DNA of 64,000 nt from Paenibacillus mucilaginosus 3016 (GTDB lineage Bacteria > Bacillota > Bacilli > Paenibacillales > NBRC-103111). This document shows, one piece after another, positions 17,371 through 26,749 of this stretch. Below the pieces are notes generated by a model that saw only the letters and a program-made list of their open reading frames with translations, had not been told where the DNA came from and ran no database searches. Made by a program: the position numbers and the translations under genes. Where the stretch lies: NCBI RefSeq assembly GCF_000250655.1, contig NC_016935.1:7830001-7894000 (forward strand), given 5' to 3'. How positions within the stretch are numbered: position 1 is the first letter of the stretch; each line of letters begins with the position of its first letter.

Positions 17371-18384
17371 TTAATATTCCATCTGCCGGTAGTACCTTCT
17401 AAGGGTTAACGGATGGTTTCTCTCCCGCTCCAGGTAGACGCTGATGCGGCTGAGAACGGCCCAGTTGATGCTCACGGCAAAATGCTTCCGGAACTCCCCG
17501 CTGATTCCCTCCATTGCGAAGTCCCGGGTATCGATGACGGTGAGCTCTCTCGTAATCTTCTCGCAGAAGCGTTCGACCCGGTCGGTGAGCGGTCTCGTCT
17601 CGTCCTCGCCCTTGAGCAGAATCACGCTCGTATCTTCGAGAACCAGTTCCAGCGTGCCGTGGAAGAATTCCGCCGCATGAATCGACTTCGCATGAATCCA
17701 CTGCATCTCCTCGAGAATACACATGGCGTAAGAATACGTGTTGCCCCACAGGTTGCCGGAGCCCACCATCATATGATAGGCCGTATCTTTGTGCCGGACC
17801 GCGAAGGCTTCCGCCCTGCTGTCGAAGACCTTGACCGCCTGGAGAATCGCCCGCGGAAGCAGGGCCACCTCCTTCGTGAACTGCTCATACTGCGGAAACT
17901 CCCCGCGGTTATGCATGAAACGGAAGACGACCATGTACAGCAGCATGAAGAACGTATCGAAGGAATGCTTCTCCGAGCCCGTCGTGATGCAGTGGTCGAC
18001 AATCCGGGTCAGCGGGGTTCCCGGTTCGGCAACCAGTGCGATCGTGGTCGCTCCTCCGGCCTTGCAGTATTCCGCCGCAGCCACAGTTTCCTGGGTCGTG
18101 CCGGATACCGAGGTGAAGATACAGACCGAATCCTTGGTGAAGTGCTTGTGGTTCATGGCCATGAATTCCGCCGCAATCACCGCATGCACATCTATGGTGG
18201 AGTTGGACTTGAGGATATACTCGTAAGGGTACATCATAGCGATCGTGCCGCCGGCGCCGATCAGGAACAGATTGCTGAAGCCCCTTTGGCAGATGCCGTC
18301 CACGATCTCTTCGATCTGACCCCTGAAGGCTAGACCTTCCTCCTCGACCAGCTTCAAGAATAACGTTTCATCGAATTTTAACAT
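17371..18384 (-). CDS. frlB: Fructosamine-6-phosphate deglycase (SIS domains)
   Basis: The 337-residue protein has two SIS (sugar isomerase) halves: GFSNLFLIGAGGTIAMMYPYEY near residue 35, FTSVSGTTQETVAAAEYCKAGG near 90, and GSGNLWGNTYSYAMCILEEM with HAAEFFHGTLELV in the second half. FrlB cleaves fructoselysine-6-phosphate to glucose-6-phosphate and free lysine. It has its own promoter carrying the operon's shared 19-bp element, so frlB-frlD-frlR can be transcribed separately from frlC-frlA. The start ATG is preceded by a weak GGGGAGG. Confidence 0.88.
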   Translation of the reverse strand: MLKFDETLFLKLVEEEGLAFRGQIEEIVDGICQRGFSNLFLIGAGGTIAMMYPYEYILKSNSTIDVHAVIAAEFMAMNHKHFTKDSVCIFTSVSGTTQETVAAAEYCKAGGATTIALVAEPGTPLTRIVDHCITTGSEKHSFDTFFMLLYMVVFRFMHNRGEFPQYEQFTKEVALLPRAILQAVKVFDSRAEAFAVRHKDTAYHMMVGSGNLWGNTYSYAMCILEEMQWIHAKSIHAAEFFHGTLELVLEDTSVILLKGEDETRPLTDRVERFCEKITRELTVIDTRDFAMEGISGEFRKHFAVSINWAVLSRISVYLERERNHPLTLRRYYRQMEY

Positions 18385-18431
18385 CGGGTAAGCCCCTCCC
18401 CGGGCGGAGCGGTGTGCACTCCACTCTTTAT

Positions 18432-18486
18432 ATTTGTTATGTCTTGTATTGTATTCAATTGATACAAAATATGCAACCCATTTCGG
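18432..18486 (-). promoter_or_regulatory. frlB: frlB promoter with shared frl operator element
   Basis: On the minus strand TTGCAT and TACAAT are separated by 17 bp. The -10 is followed at once by a 19-bp element whose plus-strand sequence ATTTGTTATGTCTTGTATT (18432-18450) is identical to that in front of frlC at 20761-20779. Its position at the transcription start fits a repressor operator, probably for FrlR. Confidence 0.75.
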
Positions 18487-18508
18487 ATCCCTTGGGTAAC
18501 CAGCCAGG

Positions 18509-20727
<2,219 letters not shown>

Positions 20728-20760
20728 TGATTGTCTCACCTCCTTAATGAAAACGCTTTT

Positions 20761-20808
20761 ATTTGTTATGTCTTGTATTATAATCAAGAGTTACAAAAAA
20801 TTCAATCC
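20761..20808 (-). promoter_or_regulatory. frlC: frlC promoter with shared frl operator element
   Basis: On the minus strand TTGAAT and TATAAT are 17 bp apart. The plus-strand 19-mer ATTTGTTATGTCTTGTATT (20761-20779), identical to that before frlB, covers the expected transcription start. Similarity continues for about 20 bp into the spacer. Confidence 0.78.
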
Positions 20809-20849
20809 ATATTTTTCTTAATGGACACAACCATCACTATTGGCGCATA

Positions 20850-20878
20850 ACAAAAGGGAGAGGCCAGCGGCCCCTCCC
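20850..20878 (-). terminator. Terminator of the rtcB locus
   Basis: GGGAGAGGCC and GGCCCCTCCC pair with one mismatch around AGC. On the minus strand the hairpin is followed by TTTTGTT. It ends transcription coming from the rtcB cluster and tRNA-like RNA. Confidence 0.8.
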
Positions 20879-20977
20879 TCTTTCTTACTCCCACCCGCCC
20901 CGCCGTCCGGCAGCAGACCGGCATGTGGTCGTTACATTGACAATGACGCGTACGCTTGTACCTGGTTATGGGCTAAG

Positions 20978-21105
20978 TCATGACTGCAGGAATCGAACCT
21001 GCCAGGGCATGGCCCCTCGTCCCTACCCAGGTTCCAACTTTCCCAGTTGGAGGGCTGTGCCCGCTTCCGGCTGCCGGACGGCTCCCACCGGCTGGCTGCG
21101 CCATG
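20978..21105 (-). ncRNA. tRNA-like structured RNA downstream of rtcB
   Basis: The minus strand contains a perfect T-arm (GCAGG, loop TTCGATT, CCTGC; 20986-21002) followed by AGTCATG. The segment CATGGC at 21105-21100 can pair with GTCATG, giving a six-pair acceptor-like closing stem with one G-U pair, about 128 nt end to end. Between them are a D-loop-like AGCCGGTGGGAGC, an anticodon-arm-like hairpin CCAAC/GTTGG (21034-21050) whose loop TGGGAAA lacks U33, and short hairpins CCGG-CAG-CCGG, GGGC-ACA-GCCC and GGGC-CAT-GCCC. No CCA is encoded. It is therefore not a normal tRNA but resembles tRNA-mimicking RNAs such as bacterial Y RNAs, which are known near rtcB in other bacteria. It lies 50 bp after the DIP1984-like gene and before a terminator. 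Confidence 0.55.
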
Positions 21106-21155
21106 TTATTTCAAGGCAGGCGCCGCCATCCGGCCGCTTGTGTGTGCTGCTTCAG

Positions 21156-21629
21156 CTACCCGTCGATCGAAACCGGCAACAGATCCGTCTGCCAATTCAG
21201 CTCCTGGATCTTCATGTCGAGCTCCCGGTACGCCTTGGCGTAGCCGTCAACCTGCTTCTGCAGCTCGGCGACGCCGACGGTCGGCACGAACTTCACCTCA
21301 GATTTGCTGTAACGGTCCTGCTTGATCGCCGCCGCCTCAATGACGCTCTGCACGATGGTGCGGCGCATCGCCAGGATGTCCCGCTCGGCCAGGACGGCCG
21401 CGAGGGAGGCATCCGAGCGGAACGCGGTTTCCGAGTTGGTCCGGTTGATGCCGATGATCAGCGACTCCAGCCGGTCCAGCGTCTCCGACAGCTCCCGGAA
21501 CAGGTCCTCCGGCTTCTCGCCGGGAAGCTCCCCCTCCTGCACCTTGGCGCTGCGGACCAGCCGCACCTTGAGCTGTTCGATCCGCTTCAGGCAGTCCGCC
21601 CGAAGCATCAGTGCTTCTGCCAATTTCAT
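21156..21629 (-). CDS. DIP1984-like small helical protein of unknown function
   Basis: From the ATG at 21629 (behind GAGGAGTGATACCT) the protein is 157 residues. It is almost entirely helical and charged, for example KLAEALMLRADCLKRIEQL and LFRELSETLDRLESLIIGIN, with a central NRTNSETAF motif and a basic RDILAMRRTIVQSVIEAA segment. I tentatively place it in the DIP1984 family of small proteins (sometimes called septicolysin-like); I do not know a biochemical role. It directly follows rtcB on the same strand, and the tRNA-like RNA follows it, so a role with RNA or RtcB is suggested only by context. Confidence 0.65.
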   Translation of the reverse strand: MKLAEALMLRADCLKRIEQLKVRLVRSAKVQEGELPGEKPEDLFRELSETLDRLESLIIGINRTNSETAFRSDASLAAVLAERDILAMRRTIVQSVIEAAAIKQDRYSKSEVKFVPTVGVAELQKQVDGYAKAYRELDMKIQELNWQTDLLPVSIDG

Positions 21630-21700
21630 AGGTATCACTCCTCTCTTCAATAGAACATGATTGAACATTCAGCCGTTCTTGGGCTGCTCTCTTCCGCGTC

Positions 21701-23119
21701 TTACAACCCTTTGATAGCCGCCATCGGCCTGCACTTGGCTACGACATCCGCGAGACCTGCGCCGACGACGCTGTCGATGATCTGATCGACATCCTTGTAA
21801 GCCTGCGGGCACTCGTCGAGAATCGCCGCCAGCGACCGGTGGTTGACCAGGATTTCGTCCTCCGTGCCGACCTTCAGCGACTGCTCGAACTGGTCCACCG
21901 TCACCGCCTGCTTCGTCGCCCGGCGGGAACGCAGCCGGCCTGCGCCGTGGCAGATCGAGTAGAAGTTTTTGATCCCCTCGTCCCGGCCCACCATGATGTA
22001 CGATGAGGTCCCCATGGAACCCGGAATCAGCGCTGGGTGGCCGGTCGCCATGTAAGCCGGCGTGTTCATATAATGCTTCGGCGGCAGAGCCCGTGTCGCT
22101 CCTTTGCGGTGTACGAGCATGCCTTGGTTCCGGTGAAACTCCTTCAGCGCATAGTTATGCATAAGATCATACAGCACGGGCAGCTCCATCTGCGGACCGA
22201 ACACCTCGCGGAACGCCTCCTGCACGCCGAACGCGATCATGTGCCGGTTGCTTACCGCAAAGTTCAGCGCCGAGTTCATGAGGTTCAGGTACGTCCGCCC
22301 TTCCGTACTGCCGATCGGCGCATAGATCACGTTCGGGTCCGGGTTCGTTACGCCCCAGGACTGCATCGCCCCCCGGATGACCTGCGTATATTCGCGTCCG
22401 AGCATCGCTCCCCAGGCCCGTGAGCCGGAGTGGATCATGACGACGACCTGGCCGTCGAACAATCCCCAGGCGGCCGCCGTATCCTTGTGCTCCTCCGCGA
22501 TCTCCAGGTACTGGATCTCGCAGAAGTGGTTGCCGCTGCCCAGGGTGCCGAGCTGCCCGTGCGCATTCTTGCGGATATTGGGAGGCAGGTACTCGAGCGC
22601 CGCCGGGTCAAAAGCGAACGAGGCCTGCTCCACATGCGTCAGCCACCGCTCTCCCGGTACATAGCGTTCCGGCAGCCCTTGCAGGCCGTGCTGGACGACT
22701 TCCATCACATCGATATCTTCGTAGTTGGAATTCTTTCGTTCATTCGTCGGCACATACTTCTCGATGGCCCGGATCAGAGCCCGGCGGACGCCTTTGTCCT
22801 GGATGTCGCGCTTATGCAGCGGGGTCGTATGCACCCGCATGCCGCAGCCGATATCCACGCCGACGATGGAGGGAGAGACGAAGCCGTCCTTCAGTCCCCA
22901 CACCGCCGTGGTGCCGATACAGGTTCCAATCCCGATATGGGCGTCCGGCGTGTAGCTCATATAGACGCTGCGCGGGATGCGCAGGTTGTTGTCCGCCATC
23001 TCATAGACGCGGTCCTCGAAGGTGCCGAACACCTCGTCATTGGCAAAAACGTGCAGGCTGCCATGCTCCAGCCCGATCTCATGATGATTGCTGCCGTGCA
23101 GCTTGTGAATCCTGTTCAC
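21701..23119 (-). CDS. rtcB: RNA-splicing ligase RtcB
   Basis: The 472-residue protein starts at GTG 23119 behind AAGGAG. Motifs of RtcB are clear: YTPDAHIGIGTCIGTT near residue 55, the metal site VGVDIGCGMRVH with Asp and Cys near 90, TLGSGNHFCEIQYLE near 195, IHSGSRAWG near 230 and the guanylylated His in SICHGAGRLRSRR near 390. RtcB seals RNA 2',3'-cyclic phosphate or 3'-phosphate ends to 5'-OH ends using GTP and Mn, in bacteria mostly for RNA repair. It sits between a YkuK-like gene and a DIP1984-like gene, with tRNA-His genes upstream and a tRNA-like RNA downstream. No archease, RtcA or Ro60 homologue is visible. Confidence 0.95.
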   Translation of the reverse strand: MNRIHKLHGSNHHEIGLEHGSLHVFANDEVFGTFEDRVYEMADNNLRIPRSVYMSYTPDAHIGIGTCIGTTAVWGLKDGFVSPSIVGVDIGCGMRVHTTPLHKRDIQDKGVRRALIRAIEKYVPTNERKNSNYEDIDVMEVVQHGLQGLPERYVPGERWLTHVEQASFAFDPAALEYLPPNIRKNAHGQLGTLGSGNHFCEIQYLEIAEEHKDTAAAWGLFDGQVVVMIHSGSRAWGAMLGREYTQVIRGAMQSWGVTNPDPNVIYAPIGSTEGRTYLNLMNSALNFAVSNRHMIAFGVQEAFREVFGPQMELPVLYDLMHNYALKEFHRNQGMLVHRKGATRALPPKHYMNTPAYMATGHPALIPGSMGTSSYIMVGRDEGIKNFYSICHGAGRLRSRRATKQAVTVDQFEQSLKVGTEDEILVNHRSLAAILDECPQAYKDVDQIIDSVVGAGLADVVAKCRPMAAIKGL

Positions 23120-23176
23120 TGTTGATTCGCTCCTTCATTTCATGCTGTCCTCCAGCGGGTTTGGGGTGCTGACCGG

Positions 23177-23761
23177 TCAACCGAGAGCTGACCGTGCGGG
23201 TGATTTGGTATATCGGTTCGCATACGCGGATGCTCCGTACGATTCAGGCTTGACGCGAACGGCGTACGTCCCCATCGCCCTGACCCGCTCCACCATCTCC
23301 TGGAGATAGAGGGAGGTCTTGTTCTTCGACGGATGCGTTCCCGCATCGATATCGATAAAAGTGCGCAGCGCGGCCCCTTGATACACATAGGGCAGCAGCA
23401 GATCCTCCAAGGTCTCTATCGCCTGAAGCTCCTCCAGGCACCAGGCCGCCTCCTGGGACAGCGAGGTCTCCAGGCTCAGCTTCTCCTTCACCGAGGTCAG
23501 CTCCCTTGGGAGCACCACCGTCCGGCAGCAGGCCCAGGCTCCCCGCCCCAGGCGGTGGAGTATGATTCCGGTCACGAGCTTCGTGTGGCCGCGGTGCACC
23601 TGGCTGTCGCTGCCGATCACCAGATCGTACGCAGCACGCGGGTCCTGCATCGCGAACCTCTGTATGCGGTCCAGCACATCGGCAGGGGTGAGCCTTTGCT
23701 CCGTCAGATTGTGGAAGCGCAGCTCAGGGGTCATGGGCATGTAAGTCGTTCTTGTTCTCAT
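23177..23761 (-). CDS. ykuK: YkuK-family (DUF458) RNase H-like protein
   Basis: The product is 194 residues from the ATG at 23761, which follows AGGTGA. YkuK hallmarks are DLVIGSDSQVHRGHTKLVTGIILHR, read as an RNase H-like first strand with Asp residues, then LGRGAWACCRTVVLPRELTSV and TFIDIDAGTHPSKNKTS with further acidic residues, and AYAVRVKP-type C-terminal strands (TYAVRVKPESYGASAYAN). The fold is RNase H-like with acidic residues suited to metal binding, but the biochemical activity is not established. It lies 57 bp upstream of rtcB and about 60 bp downstream of a tRNA-His gene, all on the minus strand. Confidence 0.82.
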   Translation of the reverse strand: MRTRTTYMPMTPELRFHNLTEQRLTPADVLDRIQRFAMQDPRAAYDLVIGSDSQVHRGHTKLVTGIILHRLGRGAWACCRTVVLPRELTSVKEKLSLETSLSQEAAWCLEELQAIETLEDLLLPYVYQGAALRTFIDIDAGTHPSKNKTSLYLQEMVERVRAMGTYAVRVKPESYGASAYANRYTKSPARSALG

Positions 23762-23821
23762 CGGGTTCACCTGTACACTCGTACATGTCATCCTTTCGCG
23801 TTAGTCTTTTCTTTGGTTTGG

Positions 23822-23893
23822 GGAGAACAGCGGGACTCGAACCCGCACCTGCCGATCCACAATCGGCCGCGCTGCCTTTGCGCTATGTTCTCC
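23822..23893 (-). tRNA. tRNA-His (GUG), divergent copy 1
   Basis: The minus strand folds as a complete 72-nt cloverleaf. The acceptor GGAGAACA/TGTTCTCC has eight pairs, that is the extra G-1:C73 pair diagnostic of tRNA-His. The D-arm is GCGC/GCGC with a short 7-nt loop AAAGGCA, the anticodon arm GCCGA/TCGGC has loop TTGTGGA (anticodon GTG), and the T-arm is GCGGG, TTCGAGT, CCCGC. CCA is encoded (23821-23819). The acceptor and D-arm differ from the usual Bacillus tRNA-His that begins GCGG. It lies 60 bp upstream of the YkuK gene. Confidence 0.9.
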
Positions 23894-23911
23894 ATAGTGA
23901 CGCATAAGAAA

Positions 23912-24445
23912 CTGCCAGCGACGCTCTATTCATTTGAAAGTGACCTTTGTGCGCAGCTCAACGGAACGAGAAGGAATAGAACGGAGCGTCGTACCTCTTG
24001 CCTAATGCGCCTAAATGCAACTTGATTGCTTGAGTTGGACGGGCAGGAACGGGAGTGACCCGTTACCGTCTGCCGGCCGCCGATAATACAGCGGCTTCTG
24101 TGACTTGCTGCCCATGATGATATGGGGAGAACAGCGGGACTCGAACCCGCACCTGCCGATCCACAGTCGGCTGCGCTGCCTTTGCGCTATGTTCTCCATG
24201 GTGACGCTTGAGAAGCTGCCAGCGACGCTCTATTCATTTGAAAGTGACCTTTGTGCGCAGCACAACGGAACTGTATTCCGCCCTTCCCCTGCCAGCGAGG
24301 ATCTATTCATTTGGCAGTGACCTTTGTGCGCAGCACAACAGAACGAGAAGGAATAAGTCGAGCGTACGCACGGGCCTTTCGCACTTCCCTGCCAGCGAGG
24401 ATCTATCCATTTGGTAGTGACCTTTGTGCGCAGCACAACGGAACG
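23912..24445. repeat. Four copies of a ~53-bp element around the second tRNA-His
   Basis: A unit reading roughly CTGCCAGCGA, then TCTATTCATTTG, AGTGACCTTTGTGCGCAGC and CAACGGAAC occurs at about 23915-23968, 24214-24267, 24292-24344 and 24392-24444. The first two copies each sit about 20 bp beyond a tRNA-His 5' end, so tRNA plus element was duplicated as a block with a 304-bp period; the last two are extra tandem copies about 100 bp apart. No gene is supported in 24198-24600. Confidence 0.75.
24126..24197 (-). tRNA. tRNA-His (GUG), divergent copy 2
   Basis: Near-identical to the copy at 23822. The eight-pair acceptor with G-1:C73, D-arm, T-arm and encoded CCA (24125-24123) are conserved. The anticodon arm is GCCGA/TCGGC with loop CTGTGGA, again anticodon GTG. 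The differences (an A for G before the anticodon stem and C32 for T32) keep the structure intact, which argues that both copies are or recently were functional. Confidence 0.9.
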
Positions 24446-24600
24446 CAAATGGATAGATCCGAGCGCCCAAGCACACCAAAAAGACTGCCTTCCACGTGAC
24501 TCCCCGCCTTGGATTGACTCCAAGTTACTGAGAAGCCGCGGTGATCCGGCAGCCTGCATCCTGGTACGCCTAAGGTAACCCGCCGTGCTCTGCGGGTAGG

Positions 24601-24801
24601 TCAGGTCTGCTCCTCCTCCCTCAGGAGAGGAGCGGCCAAGGTGCTGCTGCCGTTCTGGTTCTCATGAACGGCCTGTTCGTCTGCACCAAGCGTGCAGGCG
24701 GACTCCGGCCGAAGAACCGTAAATTTCTGCTGTTGAGACAGCTGTGCCCCCAACAGATCCAAGCTAATCTGTTCGCTAATGTTATGCATAATGCGTTCCA
24801 T
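24601..24801 (-). CDS. Small hypothetical protein (66 aa)
   Basis: The ATG at 24801 is preceded by AAAGGAGAGGACATC, a good ribosome binding site. The product begins MERIMHNISEQISLDLLG and is rich in Gln, Glu and Ser without membrane segments. I recognise no family. It lies on the same strand and downstream of two other small ORFs with strong ribosome sites (24962-25102 and 25411-25584). A terminator separates it from them. It may be a spurious frame. Confidence 0.35.
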   Translation of the reverse strand: MERIMHNISEQISLDLLGAQLSQQQKFTVLRPESACTLGADEQAVHENQNGSSTLAAPLLREEEQT

Positions 24802-24919
24802 GATGTCCTCTCCTTTCCTTGGAATGAAGGGCTTCTGCCCTGTACGGTTCTTTCTGCGTTGCCTTTTAGTGCCAATAAAAAAGACTGCGCCGCTCCTTTT
24901 TCTCCCCCCTCGGGCAAAA

Positions 24920-24942
24920 GAAAAAGGCTGCGGTCCGCAGCC
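24920..24942 (-). terminator. Terminator after the 46-aa ORF
   Basis: GGCTGCG and CGCAGCC form a perfect 7-bp stem around GTC (24926-24942). On the minus strand the stem is followed by TTTTTCTTTT. Confidence 0.85.
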
Positions 24943-24961
24943 TCACACATACCGGTTATGC

Positions 24962-25102
24962 TTACACGGGCCCCCTATCAACTGGACGGCGTGACGGTAT
25001 ATGGATGCTGCGTGGAGGACGAAGGTCGAAGCTCTCCTCATGGGATGTTCCCTGAATGTGCTTGGACGGATTTTGTGATTCAAGCCCTTGGTACGTTCTC
25101 AT
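24962..25102 (-). CDS. Small hypothetical protein (46 aa) with strong ribosome site
   Basis: The ATG at 25102 stands seven to ten bases after AAGGAGGAGG, one of the best ribosome sites in the window. The frame encodes MRTYQGLESQNPSKH and continues to a C-terminal RRPVDRGPV; there is no signal peptide or membrane segment. A canonical terminator begins 20 bp after the stop, so the ORF has the outline of a complete small gene. Its end resembles the end region of the 57-aa ORF at 25411 (HRPPNRGLRV), and both have an internal Phe-Asp with Glu-Ser nearby. Function is unknown. Confidence 0.5.
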   Translation of the reverse strand: MRTYQGLESQNPSKHIQGTSHEESFDLRPPRSIHIPSRRPVDRGPV

Positions 25103-25316
25103 GAGTCTTCCTCCTCCTTGGTTTAGAGTTTAGGCATTCTCTGCCGAATGATGCTTCTGTATATCATGGGATTCAGCGGCCATACCGCTTTCTCGCCAGC
25201 CTACTCGTTTGCTTGCCTGCTAACTTGCTGCTCATCGTAGCATGGGTCCAAGAAAGATGTCAACCATATTTTTATAAATTTAGTTTTTTTTACTAATTGA
25301 TGGACCCTACAGGTAC

Positions 25317-25391
25317 AAAAAAAAACGGCTGCCCCAGCACTCCCCCTGGTCCAAACGAAACCGGAGAAAGATTGCCGATCAGCAGCCGTTT
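25317..25391 (-). terminator. Long-loop terminator after the 57-aa ORF
   Basis: AAACGGCTGC (minus strand, 25391-25382) pairs perfectly with GCAGCCGTTT (25332-25323), and the second arm runs into TTTTTTTTT. The 49-base loop is unusually long and C/T/G-rich, so it could hold a further structure or an attenuator. Confidence 0.75.
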
Positions 25392-25410
25392 ACGGAGTAA
25401 ATCTCACAGG

Positions 25411-25584
25411 TTAGTTACCCAGTGTCGGGTTAACCCGGAGACCCCTGTTCGGCGGCCGATGGACAAGAATGGGATGGGATTCCACGTCAAAGCAGCGGTG
25501 CTGGGATTCCAGACTCCGCTCGTACGATGGTGCTCCATTCTCCGGTTTCAACGCTGTCATCGTCAGTCCCATCCATGCCTTCAT
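25411..25584 (-). CDS. Small hypothetical protein (57 aa)
   Basis: The ATG at 25584 follows AAAGGAG with nine bases spacing. The product begins MKAWMGLTMTALKPENG and ends near RPPNRGLRVNPTLGN. An upstream TTGACA at 25663-25668 (minus) may be part of its promoter. A terminator follows 20 bp after the stop. A longer in-frame start at 25680 has no ribosome site. It shares a weak C-terminal resemblance with the 46-aa ORF at 24962, suggesting an old duplication; no family is recognised. Confidence 0.45.
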   Translation of the reverse strand: MKAWMGLTMTALKPENGAPSYERSLESQHRCFDVESHPILVHRPPNRGLRVNPTLGN

Positions 25585-25689
25585 CGTGCCGCACTCCTTT
25601 CCGTTTTCCTGTATTGTCCAGGGTTTTGTTGTTCCCAAGCTTAAAGGGTCTCCCCAGCTCTTGTCAAGAGGGACCTTCATATTCTTATA

Positions 25690-26439
25690 TCAGACTTCCG
25701 GCCCGGCGTCCCCCGCCATCGTGCTGAGCACCTTCCCGATGCTGTCCTGAACGAGGTAATTGGCCGAGCTGTCGTAAGGGGTGGCCGACTTGTTGATGAG
25801 CACCAGCTTGCTCCCCGAGTAGTAGCGGATCAGTCCCGCCGCCGGGTACACGCGCAGCGACGTACCGGCCACGATCAGCATGTCCGCCGCCTCGATCGCT
25901 TCCACCGCCGCCGATAGGATCTCCTCGTCGAGCCCTTCCTGGTACAGGACGACATCCGGTTTGATAATCCCGCCGCAGGCATCGCAGTGCGGAACCGGTT
26001 CTTCCGCCTGCAGCACCGCCTCCAGAGGAAAGAATTTGCGGCAGTCCATGCAGTAGTTGCGGTGGACGGACCCGTGCAGCTCCAGCACCCGCTCGCTGCC
26101 GGCCTTCTGATGCAGCCCGTCAATGTTCTGCGTGATCACGGCCTTCAGCCGGCCTTCCTTTTCCAGCAGAGCGAGCGCCTGATGAGCCGCATTGGGCTCT
26201 GCCTGGGCGTGGATCATATGGGTCCGGTAGAAGCGGTAGAACTCCTCCGGTTCGGACAGGAAGAAGTCTCTGCTCAGCATCTCCTCCGGCGCATGCCGGC
26301 TGCCCCGCTGGGTTTCGAACAGCCCCTGAGCCGACCGGAAATCGGGAATTCCGCTCTCCGTGGACGTCCCCGCCCCTCCGAAAAAAACAATATTGGAACT
26401 CAACTCCACCAGCTTCCGAAGCTCCTGAAAGTCCTCCAA
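25690..26439 (-). CDS. NAD-dependent protein deacetylase (sirtuin)
   Basis: The 249-residue protein has sirtuin signatures: FFGGAGTSTESGIPDFRS for NAD binding near residue 20, TQNIDGLHQKAGS near 103, the catalytic His in LELHGSVHRNYC, and a four-Cys zinc site (CMDC, then CDACGG). Further on are LIVAGTSLRVYPAAGLI and LINKSATPYD. It removes acyl groups from lysines using NAD; the Bacillus homologue is SrtN. The gene stands alone, with the xylA terminator 190 bp upstream. Confidence 0.93.
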   Translation of the reverse strand: MEDFQELRKLVELSSNIVFFGGAGTSTESGIPDFRSAQGLFETQRGSRHAPEEMLSRDFFLSEPEEFYRFYRTHMIHAQAEPNAAHQALALLEKEGRLKAVITQNIDGLHQKAGSERVLELHGSVHRNYCMDCRKFFPLEAVLQAEEPVPHCDACGGIIKPDVVLYQEGLDEEILSAAVEAIEAADMLIVAGTSLRVYPAAGLIRYYSGSKLVLINKSATPYDSSANYLVQDSIGKVLSTMAGDAGPEV

Positions 26440-26628
26440 TGTGCTCTCCCCTCCCTGCTCGCCGTTTCGTTATTACTCTCCGCTATGCTTCGTGTAAAGC
26501 CCGCTTTTCGGAAACGAAACACATTACAGCCATAAGAATGACTGTATCTATTATACCAGAAGCTTCCACCTGCCGCTCAGGGACAGGCGTACGGTACGCA
26601 AGCCGACAAGCCCAGCCCACCCGCATAA

Positions 26629-26666
26629 AAAGCCCGCCCCCGGCCGCTCTCACCGGAGAACGGGCA
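26629..26666 (-). terminator. Terminator after xylA
   Basis: GCCCGTTCTCCGG and CCGGGGGCGGGC form a GC-rich imperfect stem on the minus strand followed by TTTTTATG. Confidence 0.8.
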
Positions 26667-26749
26667 CAAGGACGGGCAGGTTACGTCATGATTCCGGATG
26701 CTATGGATCTGCAGCGGTTAGGGACAGCCTCTTGGGCCGTACTAGCCGA

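Noticed and set aside
20978-21105. Ordinary tRNA-Ser with long variable arm
   Set aside because: The anticodon-like loop has G instead of U at position 33, no CCA is encoded and the length between the arms is about 40 nt too long.
24664-25104. 146-residue frame on the plus strand
   Set aside because: It crosses a minus-strand terminator and two better-supported small ORFs and has no ribosome site.
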